Source of the DNA: Maribacter huludaoensis
GTDB lineage: Bacteria > Bacteroidota > Bacteroidia > Flavobacteriales > Flavobacteriaceae
DNA length: 64,000 nucleotides
Direction of reading: 5' to 3'
Assembly (NCBI RefSeq): GCF_029350945.1
Contig: NZ_JARKMS010000005.1
Location: 1-64,000, forward strand
In this document: positions 45,442-54,450 of the stretch, in pieces
How the letters are laid out: every line of letters begins with the position of its first letter
Position numbering within the stretch: position 1 is the stretch's first letter
Program-made: the position numbers and the translations under genes
The notes under the pieces: model-generated
Told to the model about the DNA's origin: nothing
Seen by the model: only the letters and a program-made list of their open reading frames with translations
Databases searched by the model: none

Positions 45442-45768
45442 ATGTTCGGAGATATGATGGGTATGATGGGAAAACTCAAAGAAACCCAAAAAAAAGTAGA
45501 AGAAACTAAAAAAAGACTAGATAAAGTTTCATTAGAAGAAAAATCTAACGATGGTTTAATTTCTGTGACAATTACAGCGAATAGAGAAGTCAAGAAAATA
45601 GTAATAGATGACAGTCTTTTGCAAGATAAAGAGCAATTAGAAGATTATTTAATACTTACTTTGAACAAAGCTATAAAGAACGCAACCAACGTAAACGAAA
45701 CAGAATTAGCTGCAGTTGCCAAAGACGGAATGCCCAATATTCCTGGGATGGATTCGTTATTTAAGTAA
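45442..45768 (+). CDS. YbaB/EbfC family nucleoid-associated protein
   Basis: The 108-residue protein opens with a Met-rich [26 protein letters not shown] helix, followed by the family core [28 protein letters not shown] and a closing [16 protein letters not shown]. YbaB forms tweezer-like dimers that bind DNA. It lies alone here, not beside dnaX and recR as in many bacteria. Confidence 0.92.
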   Translation: MFGDMMGMMGKLKETQKKVEETKKRLDKVSLEEKSNDGLISVTITANREVKKIVIDDSLLQDKEQLEDYLILTLNKAIKNATNVNETELAAVAKDGMPNIPGMDSLFK

Positions 45769-45809
45769 GATTGGCAAGTTATTTGTAGATACTCTTTAAA
45801 ATATAAATT

Positions 45810-46262
45810 ATGAAGTATTTTATTTTATTATTCATGATTCCGCTTTTTGCTTCGGCTCAAGCAGATTTCAATAGCGTAGACGATTCTAAATGGTTAACTA
45901 ATTATGATACTGCCATTTCAAAAGCAAAAAAGCAAAACAAGAACGTTTTGGTTTACTTTACCGGTAGTGATTGGTGCCCGCCTTGTAAAATGCTTAAAAC
46001 AGATTTATTCGACACTAAAGAGTTTAAAGAACTATCCAATAATTACATATTACTTTATATAGATGTACCCAGAAACAGAGATTTAATATCAGAAAAACAA
46101 ATGGTGCACAATAAAGCCTTATTAACAAAATTAAATAAGAAAAAAGTATTTCCGTTATTCAAGATTATAGATGCAAAAGGAAATGAATTAGATAAATTAT
46201 CCGGTTATAGCATGAACGGTGTTGTAGATTCTCACCTTAGACTTTTAGAGAAGAACAAGTAA
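45810..46262 (+). CDS. secreted thioredoxin-fold protein
   Basis: The 150-residue protein has a signal peptide (about residues 1-17, ending FASAQ) and a thioredoxin fold with active site DWCPPCK, Cys 56 and Cys 59. CPPC rather than CGPC, with periplasmic location, suggests a role in reducing or isomerising disulfides outside the cytoplasm, as in TlpA/DsbE or DUF255-like relatives. The cis-Pro region reads KKVFPLFKIID. It follows ybaB by 41 bases and ends at a strong terminator. Confidence 0.87.
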   Translation: MKYFILLFMIPLFASAQADFNSVDDSKWLTNYDTAISKAKKQNKNVLVYFTGSDWCPPCKMLKTDLFDTKEFKELSNNYILLYIDVPRNRDLISEKQMVHNKALLTKLNKKKVFPLFKIIDAKGNELDKLSGYSMNGVVDSHLRLLEKNK

Positions 46263-46280
46263 TAAGATTCATTTAAAAAT

Positions 46281-46311
46281 AAAAAGGGCTTACATGATGT
46301 AAGCCCTTTTT
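46281..46311 (+). terminator. rho-independent terminator
   Basis: AAAAAGGGCTTACA and TGTAAGCCCTTTTT pair perfectly around TGA and run into T residues. Its core matches the terminator at 46708 in all but the loop. Confidence 0.9.
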
Positions 46312-46393
46312 ATTTTTAAATACCACTGTAACCCATATAAAACATAACGTTTAGGTAAATACATAACAGTCTTTTTAAATAGCTAGATAAAAC

Positions 46394-46455
46394 ACCTAAG
46401 GGCAAGCCCAGAGGTATTCAAAGAAATTAAATTATTAAATTCGAGGCAAGCCTAG
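46394..46455. repeat. pair of degenerate GC hairpin units
   Basis: ACCTAAGGGCAAGCCCAGAGGT (46394-46415, split stem ACCT/AGGT and GGGC/GCCC) and CGAGGCAAGCCTAGG (from 46442) each form a hairpin around AA. Both are followed by related AT-rich text. They look like two decayed copies of one intergenic repeat. Confidence 0.45.
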
Positions 46456-46512
46456 GCGTATATCCTTTCAATGAAATTAAAAAGTTAATCACTCCTATTA
46501 TTTCTCATATCT

Positions 46513-46652
46513 CTGATTACAAACATTGTTACTGATTACATTTCTTATAATTAAAACCAACCCTTGGAACCTCAGCAATAAAAATTATCCTGACAACCTA
46601 AATATTAGTAACGAAGACTCTTTAAAGCACATATTAAACTTTACTGATTACA
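46513..46652. repeat. three direct repeats CTGATTACA
   Basis: The 9-base word occurs at 46513, 46532 and 46644. The first two are 19 bases apart, about two helical turns. They could be regulator sites or chance in AT-rich DNA. Confidence 0.3.
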
Positions 46653-46707
46653 ATGAATCGTAAAGTAAAAATCATACATCTAGAATGGTAGTTATAAGGC
46701 ATAAAAA

Positions 46708-46732
46708 AAGGGCTTACTTGTTGTAAGCCCTT
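46708..46732 (-). terminator. terminator of the OmpA-family gene
   Basis: AAGGGCTTAC and GTAAGCCCTT pair around a 5-base loop; the minus strand continues into a T run. Confidence 0.9.
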
Positions 46733-46753
46733 CTTCACTAAATAACCTAATAA

Positions 46754-47854
46754 TTAGTTATTAATTAATCTAAATTGAGTTCTTCTGTTTACAGCGTGCT
46801 CTCTTGCAGTACAAGAAACACCGTCGCTACATCTGTTCAATAATTTAGTTTCACCGTAACCGTTAGCCACTAAAAGACTAGAGTTAACACCTTTAGAGAT
46901 TAAGTAATCTGCTACAGCTTTAGCTCTTCTTTCAGAAAGATCTTGGTTAGAAGCCGCACCACCTTGAGAATCTGTATGAGACGCTAATTCAACTTTAACA
47001 CCTGGGTTTTGAGCTAATACAGGCAACAATCTGTTATCTATGATACTTTTAGCTTGAGAAGTTAACGTAGCACTTCCAGAATCCCAGTTGATAGGTAAAG
47101 CTTGGTACTCAACTAATGCACATTCTACTTCTTTCCATGTAGTTAAACCACCTTTTTCTTTTAAAACTTCTTTTGTAATAGTCGTAGTTTTTGCAGGAAC
47201 TATTTCTTCAACAGTATAAGCATCTTTATCCAATACGGTTTTAGTAATTTCTCTGTACTCAGCAGGAATTATTTTCTCTACAACAGTAGCAGGAGAAATC
47301 AATACTGATTTAGTGTACGATCCATTCTTAGAAGGTAATGGAGTACTTGTTGTTGAAGCATCACTTGCAAGAACCTGAGTTGAAATTGTCTCAAATTGTG
47401 CTGGATACCCTTTGTAACACCAGTATCTACAATCATCTGGATTTCCAGACTCACAATCAGGAGCGGCAACACCTAACTCCCATTGAGCGTAAGCTGGTTT
47501 TATTTCTAATGTTTGTGTGCTAGGAGAAAAAGAAGCAGGGATCACCTGTAAAGAATTTCCACCTCCTTTAGATACATACGTTACCGTTTCTGTTCCCCAC
47601 TTAGCAGGAACCACTGTAAGTACTTTTTCTTCTTCTCTCACTAATACACGTTCTGTCACTGTCTTAAAAGTAGCAGGAATCGTTTTTAAAATCTTGTACG
47701 ACGGATTTGTTGTAATCGTAGTAGTTTCATTTACATAAACATCTGGAGTTGTACAACGCACGTAACATTTACCTGGCTCTGGATTTGAAGGCAAATCTTG
47801 GGCCATTGCAAACGACGCTGAAAATGCAACTGCTAGGAATAATACTTTTTTCAT
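46754..47854 (-). CDS. OmpA-family outer-membrane protein with repetitive N-terminal region
   Basis: The 366-residue protein has a signal peptide (about residues 1-18, FAMAQ) and a C-terminal OmpA/MotB domain (about 250-366). That domain carries the peptidoglycan-binding signature SHTDSQGGAASNQDLSERRAKAV and NRRTQFRL. Between them lie imperfect repeats built around IPA or VPA followed by Thr/Val-rich text, e.g. KTIPATFKTVTERVL, TVVPAKWGTETVTYV, KIIPAEYREITKTVL. A Cys-rich insert (CESGNPDDCRYWCYKG) interrupts them. It links outer membrane or surface to peptidoglycan. The repeats suggest a stalk, not a beta-barrel. Confidence 0.88.
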   Translation of the reverse strand: MKKVLFLAVAFSASFAMAQDLPSNPEPGKCYVRCTTPDVYVNETTTITTNPSYKILKTIPATFKTVTERVLVREEEKVLTVVPAKWGTETVTYVSKGGGNSLQVIPASFSPSTQTLEIKPAYAQWELGVAAPDCESGNPDDCRYWCYKGYPAQFETISTQVLASDASTTSTPLPSKNGSYTKSVLISPATVVEKIIPAEYREITKTVLDKDAYTVEEIVPAKTTTITKEVLKEKGGLTTWKEVECALVEYQALPINWDSGSATLTSQAKSIIDNRLLPVLAQNPGVKVELASHTDSQGGAASNQDLSERRAKAVADYLISKGVNSSLLVANGYGETKLLNRCSDGVSCTAREHAVNRRTQFRLINN

Positions 47855-48048
47855 TTTGATAAGGATTTTTTTAATAATTAATATTTGGCAATTTATGTTA
47901 ATATTTTAACATTTCAATAAGAAAAGCCCTACTTTTTAAAAGCTTTTTCTTAATCAAAAGTTAATGAATCAACCTCTCAATAGATAAGACACAGTATTAT
48001 TTAAAAAGTCACTAAAAAGCAGAGAAAATATTAATTATCTTTAATGAG

Positions 48049-48363
48049 ATGATCAAAATAGATAAAAAAGAAGATGGGCTATATCAGTTTATTTTAAAAT
48101 CTGAAAATGGCAATACACTATTAAAGAGCGTTTCATTTAGTACTGAAAACGAAATAGATAGCGCTTTAAAAGAAGTGAAATTTTTAAAGAACAGCAACGG
48201 TAAATTGTTTGAGCGCAGAACAAACACGGATGGCAAATTTTTAATTGAATTAAAAAATACCGATGGAAAAATAATTGGCTCCAGCGGACTTTACTCCTCT
48301 GAAGCCGGTATGGAAAACGGTATTTTAAATATATCTAACAGTATTGACATTGATATTAAATAG
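48049..48363 (+). CDS. DUF1508 (YegP-like) family protein
   Basis: The 104-residue protein contains two copies of the short beta-beta-alpha YegP unit: DGLYQFILKSENGNTLLKS with its helix, and DGKFLIELKNTDGKIIGSS with SEAGMENGI. YegP-like proteins are small, soluble and of unknown function. The last 8 bases overlap the 3-prime end of the convergent threonine aldolase gene. Confidence 0.85.
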   Translation: MIKIDKKEDGLYQFILKSENGNTLLKSVSFSTENEIDSALKEVKFLKNSNGKLFERRTNTDGKFLIELKNTDGKIIGSSGLYSSEAGMENGILNISNSIDIDIK

Positions 48364-49378
48364 ATTTTAATATCATCAATAATTCATTATGCATATCATC
48401 AGTATAATCTAAATGGGTAACCATTCTTAACTTACCCTGCCCCATACTTATGATTAAAACATTTTTTTCTTTTAATCTATTTACAAACTGATCACTGGAC
48501 ATAAAAGACTCATCAATCTCAAAAATGACGATATTGGTTTCAATAGGCTCCACTTTTTTTATAAAAGATTTGGAAGACAGCGCAACACCTATCTCTTTTG
48601 CCTTTTTATGATCTTCCGTTAATCTTTCTACGTGATTATCTAAGGCATAAATTGCCGCCGCCGCCAGAAATCCGGATTGGCGCATACCACCACCAAAAAT
48701 TTTACGAATACGAAGCGCTTTATCCATTTGCTCTTTGGTCCCTAATAATAAAGAGCCAACTGGGCAACCCAAGCCTTTACTTAAACAAACGCTAATAGTA
48801 TCGAATAGCTGTCCATACTGTAACGTAGTTTCATTTTTTTCTACCATGGCATTCCACAAACGGGCCCCGTCTAAATGAAATCCTAATTTATGATCATCAC
48901 AAACCTTTCTTATTTTTTCAAGCTCTTTAAAATCCCAGCAAGTACCACCACCTTTATTAGCGGTATTTTCTACACAGACCAAAGTAGATAACGGACTATG
49001 GTAAAAATCTGGCGGGTTAATAGAAGCTTCCACTTGTGCCGCTTTCATTGTACCTCTGTCCCCATCTACCAAGCGACATGAGACCCCACTATTAAAACTT
49101 ACTCCGCCACCCTCATAATTATAAATATGTGCGTATTTATCACAAATTAATTGCTCACCAGGTTGAGTATGCAATTTTATGGCCGTTTGGTTGGTCATAG
49201 TGCCACTAGGAAAAAACAATGCAGACTCCATTCCAAAAAGTTTGGCCGCTTTATCCTCTAACGCATTTACCGTTGGATCTTCTTTAAATACATCATCACC
49301 AACAGCTGCCGACATCATTGCATCTAACATACCTGGTGTAGGTTTCGTTACCGTATCACTGATAAGATTAATAAGCAT
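48356..49378 (-). CDS. ltaE: low-specificity L-threonine aldolase
   Basis: The 340-residue fold type I PLP enzyme has FFPSGTMTNQTAIKLHTQPG, HLDGARLWNA, and the PLP Lys in VCLSKGLGCPVGS, with GGGMRQSGFLAAAAIYAL after it. It cleaves L-threonine and L-allo-threonine to glycine and acetaldehyde in the cytoplasm. It lies 22 bases downstream of the metalloprotease gene on the same strand, so some cotranscription is possible, though the products act in different compartments. Confidence 0.92.
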   Translation of the reverse strand: MLINLISDTVTKPTPGMLDAMMSAAVGDDVFKEDPTVNALEDKAAKLFGMESALFFPSGTMTNQTAIKLHTQPGEQLICDKYAHIYNYEGGGVSFNSGVSCRLVDGDRGTMKAAQVEASINPPDFYHSPLSTLVCVENTANKGGGTCWDFKELEKIRKVCDDHKLGFHLDGARLWNAMVEKNETTLQYGQLFDTISVCLSKGLGCPVGSLLLGTKEQMDKALRIRKIFGGGMRQSGFLAAAAIYALDNHVERLTEDHKKAKEIGVALSSKSFIKKVEPIETNIVIFEIDESFMSSDQFVNRLKEKNVLIISMGQGKLRMVTHLDYTDDMHNELLMILKSI

Positions 49379-49399
49379 AAATAAAATGTAAAGATTGAA

Positions 49400-51808
49400 T
49401 TAATGAAAACAATTTGTTCCTATTGGCGACCCATCAGGAATTTTTGGCGAAGGTATCACTTTGAACAATTCTGGGCGTGCCCTAAAAGAGTTAATCCTCC
49501 TAACCATTTCCGCACTTATAGCAGATGTCCCAGAATCTTTTTCCAACAGAGCACTTAATTCCGTTAATTTTTGAGATGCAATTGCATTTACCTGTGGATG
49601 CACATTGGTGTGCCCTGCCAAGTTCATAATATGATGCAATACCCTAAAATTAATAATAGTCTGCGCTTCGTTCAAATATGCGTCTTTCTGTTTATTATTA
49701 ATAGTCGATGCTATTAATTTATTAAACACATCATCTAATCCTAAATTTCCTTGATCAATAGCTTTTTGCTGAATAAGCCTAGAAGCTTTCTCTGGATGCA
49801 ATAAAAACTTCAAGGTCATATCCGAAGCAGTTTCTACCGCAGACAATGCATCAAAAGAAACTCCTGTTTTACCTTTTATAGACTCTCTTTTACGGGGAGT
49901 ACCAAAAGATCTTGGAGGAAACAAGCTTAACTTATCCTTAGGTATGGCCAATTCATTTGCGTCTAAAGTTTTTAAAACACTTCTTAATGCCTTCTCTTGC
50001 ATCTCTTTACCAGCAATAGCTACAACTTCTTGCCCATCACCTTTTATTGCATAATTATATTCTAATCCGCCTATAACCTTTGCTACACCTTCCGTTTGAT
50101 ATCTATGAAAGAAATAAAGCGGAACAAATACGTCTTCTAAAACGGAATACGGTGTACCTTCTTTAATATTATCAACAGAGAAATTGTTTATAGCCACCTT
50201 GCGCAGTTTTAACATATCATCTAATTCTTTGCTAACATCTGTACCATTATCCCAAAGGTGTGCCAACACATGTGCGCTACCTTGCGGGCGTGCATCTTGA
50301 TCGGTTATATATCGTAATCCGTCCGCTTTTGCTTTATCTAGAATTTTATTCAAACCTTCCTGCTCATTTTCACCATCGTTAAAATCTTGATAGGAATAAG
50401 CAACCGTAACCTTGTCCCAATCTCCTATGCCTACTTCATATGCCTTAGAAAATTCAACCTTACCATCGTTTAAGGTAAATTGTGGATGCGGATAATCCAT
50501 AACCGATGATTTACCGGTTGTACTTGCCGCGTAATTGTGGGCAAAACCCAAGGTATGACCAATTTCATGAGCAGATAATTGACGAATACGTGCAATGGCC
50601 ATTTCTAACATTGGTTGGTAATTATCATCTCTTTCCGCAAAAGGTCTATTCATCAATGCCTGGGCAATCAAGAAATCTTGTCGTATTCTCAAGCTACCTA
50701 GACTAACATGACCTTTCATAATTTCACCAGTTCTGGGATCTGTTATACTACTACCATAGCTCCACCCTCTTGTAGAGCGGTGTACCCATTGTATTACATT
50801 GTACCTAACATCTAGGGGGTCGGCATCATCGGGTAGCATTTTAATTTGAAAAGCATCTTTATAGCCAATTGCTTCAAAAGCTTGGTTCCACCAACGGCCA
50901 CCTTCTAAAAGTGCAGACCTAACAGGCTCTGGCGTGCCGTTATCCAAATAATAAATAATAGGCTCGACCGCCTCACTGACCGCTGCAGTAGGGTTCTTTT
51001 TCTCTAAACGATGCCTTCTAATAAATTGCTTTAAAATATTAGATTCCACTGGGGTGGCATAATCATAATAGCTAAAAGGAGATGAACCGGACCTAGGATC
51101 AAACACTCTTTTTTTATACTTATTATCAGGTAACGCTATAAAAGAATGATGCTCTGCAACGGTAACCAGATCTGCATTGGGTGCAACACTCCTTATATAA
51201 CTACCTGTTGCCTGACCTTTAAATGTCAACGTAACATCGAACTCAACATTTTTAGGAAATGCCTTCGTCCTTTCTAAAGCAAAGGCACTTTTAGATTTAT
51301 CCAGACTATAAAAACCTTGCTCGGTTCTTTTTAATCGGTTAGACACACCATGGGCATCTTGCATTAAAAAATCGGTGATATCAATTATATATTTACCGTC
51401 CTTCTCTTCTATTATTGGAAAACCGAACAATATTGATTTTGCAAATGCTTGCTCAACAGATTTACGCTCTAATTCATTTTCGGTAATTGCCCTATACTTT
51501 AAGTTAGGCTGAACCAAAAGTAATTTGTTACCGGCTTTTTTAAAAAATACCACCTGCTCATCGCCAAGCTGACCACGATCCAAACCAATATCATTACTAC
51601 CAATGCCGCTACTTAAAGCATACACATATAAGAATTCTTCTTCTAAATTATCTACCTCTAAAAAAATCTTATCAGTGTTAGCGTCGTAATAAAAATCATA
51701 AAGTCCCTCGTACTTTACAAAATTTTTCTTTTGGTCGTTAAACTGTGCAAACAACATATTAAAGGACAGTAGTACCAACCCTAAAAAAAGTGCGTAGTTT
51801 TTTCTCAT
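49400..51808 (-). CDS. secreted zinc metalloprotease (DUF5117/DUF4953 type)
   Basis: The 802-residue protein has a signal peptide (about residues 1-22, FNMLFAQ), an N-terminal DUF5118/DUF5117-like part with SGIGSNDIGLDRGQL, and a gluzincin/metzincin-type zinc site SAHEIGHTLGFAHNYAAS near residue 415. The extended HExxHxxGxxH supplies three His ligands and the catalytic Glu. The DUF4953-like C-terminal part follows with VEDVFVPLYFFHRYQTEGV. It is a periplasmic or surface peptidase of a family common in Bacteroidota. Substrates are unknown. Confidence 0.9.
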   Translation of the reverse strand: MRKNYALFLGLVLLSFNMLFAQFNDQKKNFVKYEGLYDFYYDANTDKIFLEVDNLEEEFLYVYALSSGIGSNDIGLDRGQLGDEQVVFFKKAGNKLLLVQPNLKYRAITENELERKSVEQAFAKSILFGFPIIEEKDGKYIIDITDFLMQDAHGVSNRLKRTEQGFYSLDKSKSAFALERTKAFPKNVEFDVTLTFKGQATGSYIRSVAPNADLVTVAEHHSFIALPDNKYKKRVFDPRSGSSPFSYYDYATPVESNILKQFIRRHRLEKKNPTAAVSEAVEPIIYYLDNGTPEPVRSALLEGGRWWNQAFEAIGYKDAFQIKMLPDDADPLDVRYNVIQWVHRSTRGWSYGSSITDPRTGEIMKGHVSLGSLRIRQDFLIAQALMNRPFAERDDNYQPMLEMAIARIRQLSAHEIGHTLGFAHNYAASTTGKSSVMDYPHPQFTLNDGKVEFSKAYEVGIGDWDKVTVAYSYQDFNDGENEQEGLNKILDKAKADGLRYITDQDARPQGSAHVLAHLWDNGTDVSKELDDMLKLRKVAINNFSVDNIKEGTPYSVLEDVFVPLYFFHRYQTEGVAKVIGGLEYNYAIKGDGQEVVAIAGKEMQEKALRSVLKTLDANELAIPKDKLSLFPPRSFGTPRKRESIKGKTGVSFDALSAVETASDMTLKFLLHPEKASRLIQQKAIDQGNLGLDDVFNKLIASTINNKQKDAYLNEAQTIINFRVLHHIMNLAGHTNVHPQVNAIASQKLTELSALLEKDSGTSAISAEMVRRINSFRARPELFKVIPSPKIPDGSPIGTNCFH

Positions 51809-52001
51809 TTTCTATAAGTTTTGCTTAAAAGTATTGAAAAACTAACGAACCAAAAACAAGAGCAACTAACTAAATTATAAAAATCATTCTTGTTAAAAAA
51901 CCTACAGAATAATTATAGAATAAAGAAAATTACTGTCGATTATTACAGAAATGCCATTTGTTTATTGCTTTTTATCCTGTACCTTTTACAAAAGAATATA
52001 T

Positions 52002-53465
52002 ATGACCAATATTGAAAATCAAATTTTCTCTTCTTATCAAAGAAACCCAGACCTATATGATGAAATCTATGATAAGAACGGAAAAATAAAGGGGGTATAT
52101 CAAAAACTGTTCAACCTTTATGGCGAACATTCCATTAACGATTATGTTTCTTTGAACAACAAGGCAAAATCATCCTTTTTCAATCAGGGTATTACTTTTC
52201 AAGTATATGGCGATAAGAATGTTCAAGAAAAGATTTTTCCGTTCGATTTATTTCCTAGAATTATCGACCCCGTGGATTGGGACATAATAGAACGCGGGTC
52301 TATACAAAGAAGCAAGGCTCTTAACTTATTTCTTTGGGATATATATCACGATAAAAAAATATTAAGAGACAATATTGTTCCTATAGATTTGATAACGTCA
52401 TCTGCCAACTATTTAGATCAGATGAACGGAATAAATCCGCCTGGCGGCATTTACAACCACATATCCGGCACGGATGTCATTAAACATAAGGACGGTAAAT
52501 ATTATGTCCTTGAAGATAATATTAGATGCCCTTCTGGCGTAAGCTATGTCATATGTAACCGCACAGCACTTAAAAAGGCCCTATTTGGGGTATTCAACCA
52601 CTACCAAACACACACCGTTACCAATTATGCCGAAAATTTATTAGAACTCCTAGAGTCTGTAAAACCCAAAGGTGTGGATATACCCAATGTAGTAGTCATA
52701 ACACCAGGTATGTACAACTCGGCATTTTATGAACACTCATACTTGGCCAAAACTATGGGAGTTGAATTGGTAGAGGGCCGAGATCTTTTTGTAGAAAATG
52801 ATTTTGTTTACATGAAGACCATAAAGGGACCGGAGAAGGTAGATGTTATTTATAGAAGAATAGACGATCAATTTATAGACCCATTAGAGTTTAACCCAGA
52901 TTCTGTTTTAGGCGTACCAGGCCTGTTCGCTGCATATAAAAAAGGAAACGTGACTCTTGCTAACGCGCCCGGCACCGGTGTAGCAGATGACAAGGCGGTC
53001 TACACCTACATGCCAAAGATCATTAAATATTACCTAAATGAAGAACCAATTTTAAACAATGTCCACACCTACCACTGCAGTAGACCAGATGAATTAAAAT
53101 ATGTTCTTGAGCATATTCATGAATTAGTGATCAAACCTGTAGATGAAGCTGGCGGTTATGGTATTTCTATAGGAAATAGGTTGACCAAATCAGAAATAGA
53201 AAAGGTTAAGGCCGAAGTCAAGGCAAGCCCAAGAAAATATGTAGCACAACCTATAATGTCCTTGTCCGTTCACCCAACATATATAGACGACTCTGAGTCT
53301 TTTGAACAACGACACGTAGATTTAAGAACATTTACAGTACTTGGCAAGGACAAAGAATTTGTTTTAAAAGGCGGATTGACACGTGTAGCATTAAAGAAAG
53401 GAAACTTAATAGTCAATTCATCTCAAGGAGGTGGATCAAAAGACACCTGGGTACTAAAAAAATAA
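52002..53465 (+). CDS. circularly permuted ATP-grasp protein (DUF404/DUF407 type)
   Basis: The 487-residue protein matches the circularly permuted ATP-grasp family. It has FNQGITFQVYGDK, ERGSIQRSKALNLFLWDIY, YVLEDNIRCPSGVSYVICNR, the ATP-binding segment VIKPVDEAGGYGISIG, and FVLKGGLTRVALKKG near the end. Such enzymes are predicted to form amide bonds (Iyer and co-workers described them with alpha-E and transglutaminase genes). The frame extends to 51951, but the ATG at 52002 gives the usual N-terminus. It is the first of three genes that occur together in many bacteria. Confidence 0.9.
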   Translation: MTNIENQIFSSYQRNPDLYDEIYDKNGKIKGVYQKLFNLYGEHSINDYVSLNNKAKSSFFNQGITFQVYGDKNVQEKIFPFDLFPRIIDPVDWDIIERGSIQRSKALNLFLWDIYHDKKILRDNIVPIDLITSSANYLDQMNGINPPGGIYNHISGTDVIKHKDGKYYVLEDNIRCPSGVSYVICNRTALKKALFGVFNHYQTHTVTNYAENLLELLESVKPKGVDIPNVVVITPGMYNSAFYEHSYLAKTMGVELVEGRDLFVENDFVYMKTIKGPEKVDVIYRRIDDQFIDPLEFNPDSVLGVPGLFAAYKKGNVTLANAPGTGVADDKAVYTYMPKIIKYYLNEEPILNNVHTYHCSRPDELKYVLEHIHELVIKPVDEAGGYGISIGNRLTKSEIEKVKAEVKASPRKYVAQPIMSLSVHPTYIDDSESFEQRHVDLRTFTVLGKDKEFVLKGGLTRVALKKGNLIVNSSQGGGSKDTWVLKK

Positions 53466-53474
53466 AGAAATTAT

Positions 53475-54422
53475 ATGTTAGCAAGAGTTGCCAATAATCT
53501 ATTTTGGATGGGACGTTATATTGAACGTTCAGAACACGTAGCAAGATATTTAAATGTAAATTACTTTTCATCATTAGATGCTCCCAATATAAAATCACAA
53601 GACCGCCAGTTTGTTTTGCGCTCTATGTTATTTATGGTTGGCGATCCGGAAAAAGATGACAAGAAATTTTTAAAGGAAGAAGATGTTCTGTACAAAATTG
53701 GGCTAGACCCCAACTATAGTTCATCTATTATCAACAACATTAAATTTGCACGTGAGAATGCCAATAGCGCTAGAGATTTAATTTCTACAGAACTATATGA
53801 GGCAATTAATAAGTTCTACCATTTTGTCATCAACTACCCTAAAGAAGTATTTGTAAAAAACGGCCTTCACGAATTTACTACCCATGTAGCAGAAATGACA
53901 GATATTCTAAGAGGAAAGATTCGTGGCACATTATTACATGATGCAACGTATGCAATCATTTCTATGGGTATAAATATAGAGCGAGCAACTCAAATAACCA
54001 GAATGATAAATGCCAAGTTTAATGATGCAATGTTATCACAAGGTGGGGAGAACGAGAGATTTAGAAAAAGTTTTGAATGGACCACCCTTTTAAAATGTGC
54101 AGAATCTTATGATATGATGCGCAGGTTCTATAAAAAAACACCTACAAGCATTACTACATTAGAGTTTTTGATCCTAAATCCCAACTGCCCTAGATCGGTA
54201 ATGAATTCGTTAAACCAGGTCAACCAACATGTTAAGATTTTAAACCCTGAAAAACGATATAACAAGGACTCAACAGCTTTTTTAATTGGTAGGGTAAGAT
54301 CAGAATATGAATTTAAATATATTGAAGAAATAGATGAAGATATTAAATCATTTATTGAAGACATTTTAAAAAGTCTTGTTGATATAAGCAACAAGGTAGA
54401 TGAAGAGTTTTTTAACTATTAA
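53475..54422 (+). CDS. alpha-E domain protein
   Basis: The 315-residue protein is all-helical and opens with MLARVANNLFWMGRYIERSEHVARYL, the diagnostic start of the alpha-E family. Later helices include YEAINKFYHFVINYP and AIISMGINIERATQITRMI. It starts 9 bases after the ATP-grasp gene and 28 bases before the transglutaminase gene. Family members are always linked to those genes and may act as a partner or substrate adaptor in peptide formation. No enzymatic residues are evident. Confidence 0.92.
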   Translation: MLARVANNLFWMGRYIERSEHVARYLNVNYFSSLDAPNIKSQDRQFVLRSMLFMVGDPEKDDKKFLKEEDVLYKIGLDPNYSSSIINNIKFARENANSARDLISTELYEAINKFYHFVINYPKEVFVKNGLHEFTTHVAEMTDILRGKIRGTLLHDATYAIISMGINIERATQITRMINAKFNDAMLSQGGENERFRKSFEWTTLLKCAESYDMMRRFYKKTPTSITTLEFLILNPNCPRSVMNSLNQVNQHVKILNPEKRYNKDSTAFLIGRVRSEYEFKYIEEIDEDIKSFIEDILKSLVDISNKVDEEFFNY

Positions 54423-54437
54423 GAGGGCAAAATAAGG

Positions 54438-54445
54438 TATATTTG
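54438..54445 (+). promoter_or_regulatory. possible internal -7 box before the transglutaminase gene
   Basis: TATATTTG matches TAnnTTTG and ends 5 bases before the ATG, which would give a leaderless transcript from inside the operon. Confidence 0.35.
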
Positions 54446-54450
54446 TTCTT

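Larger units (their letters stand above)
46312..46700. other. gene-free stretch with small repeats
   Basis: About 390 bases between two terminators contain no gene. Two hairpin units (46394-46415 and 46442-46455) and three copies of CTGATTACA are listed separately. The rest is AT-rich and featureless to me. Confidence 0.5.
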
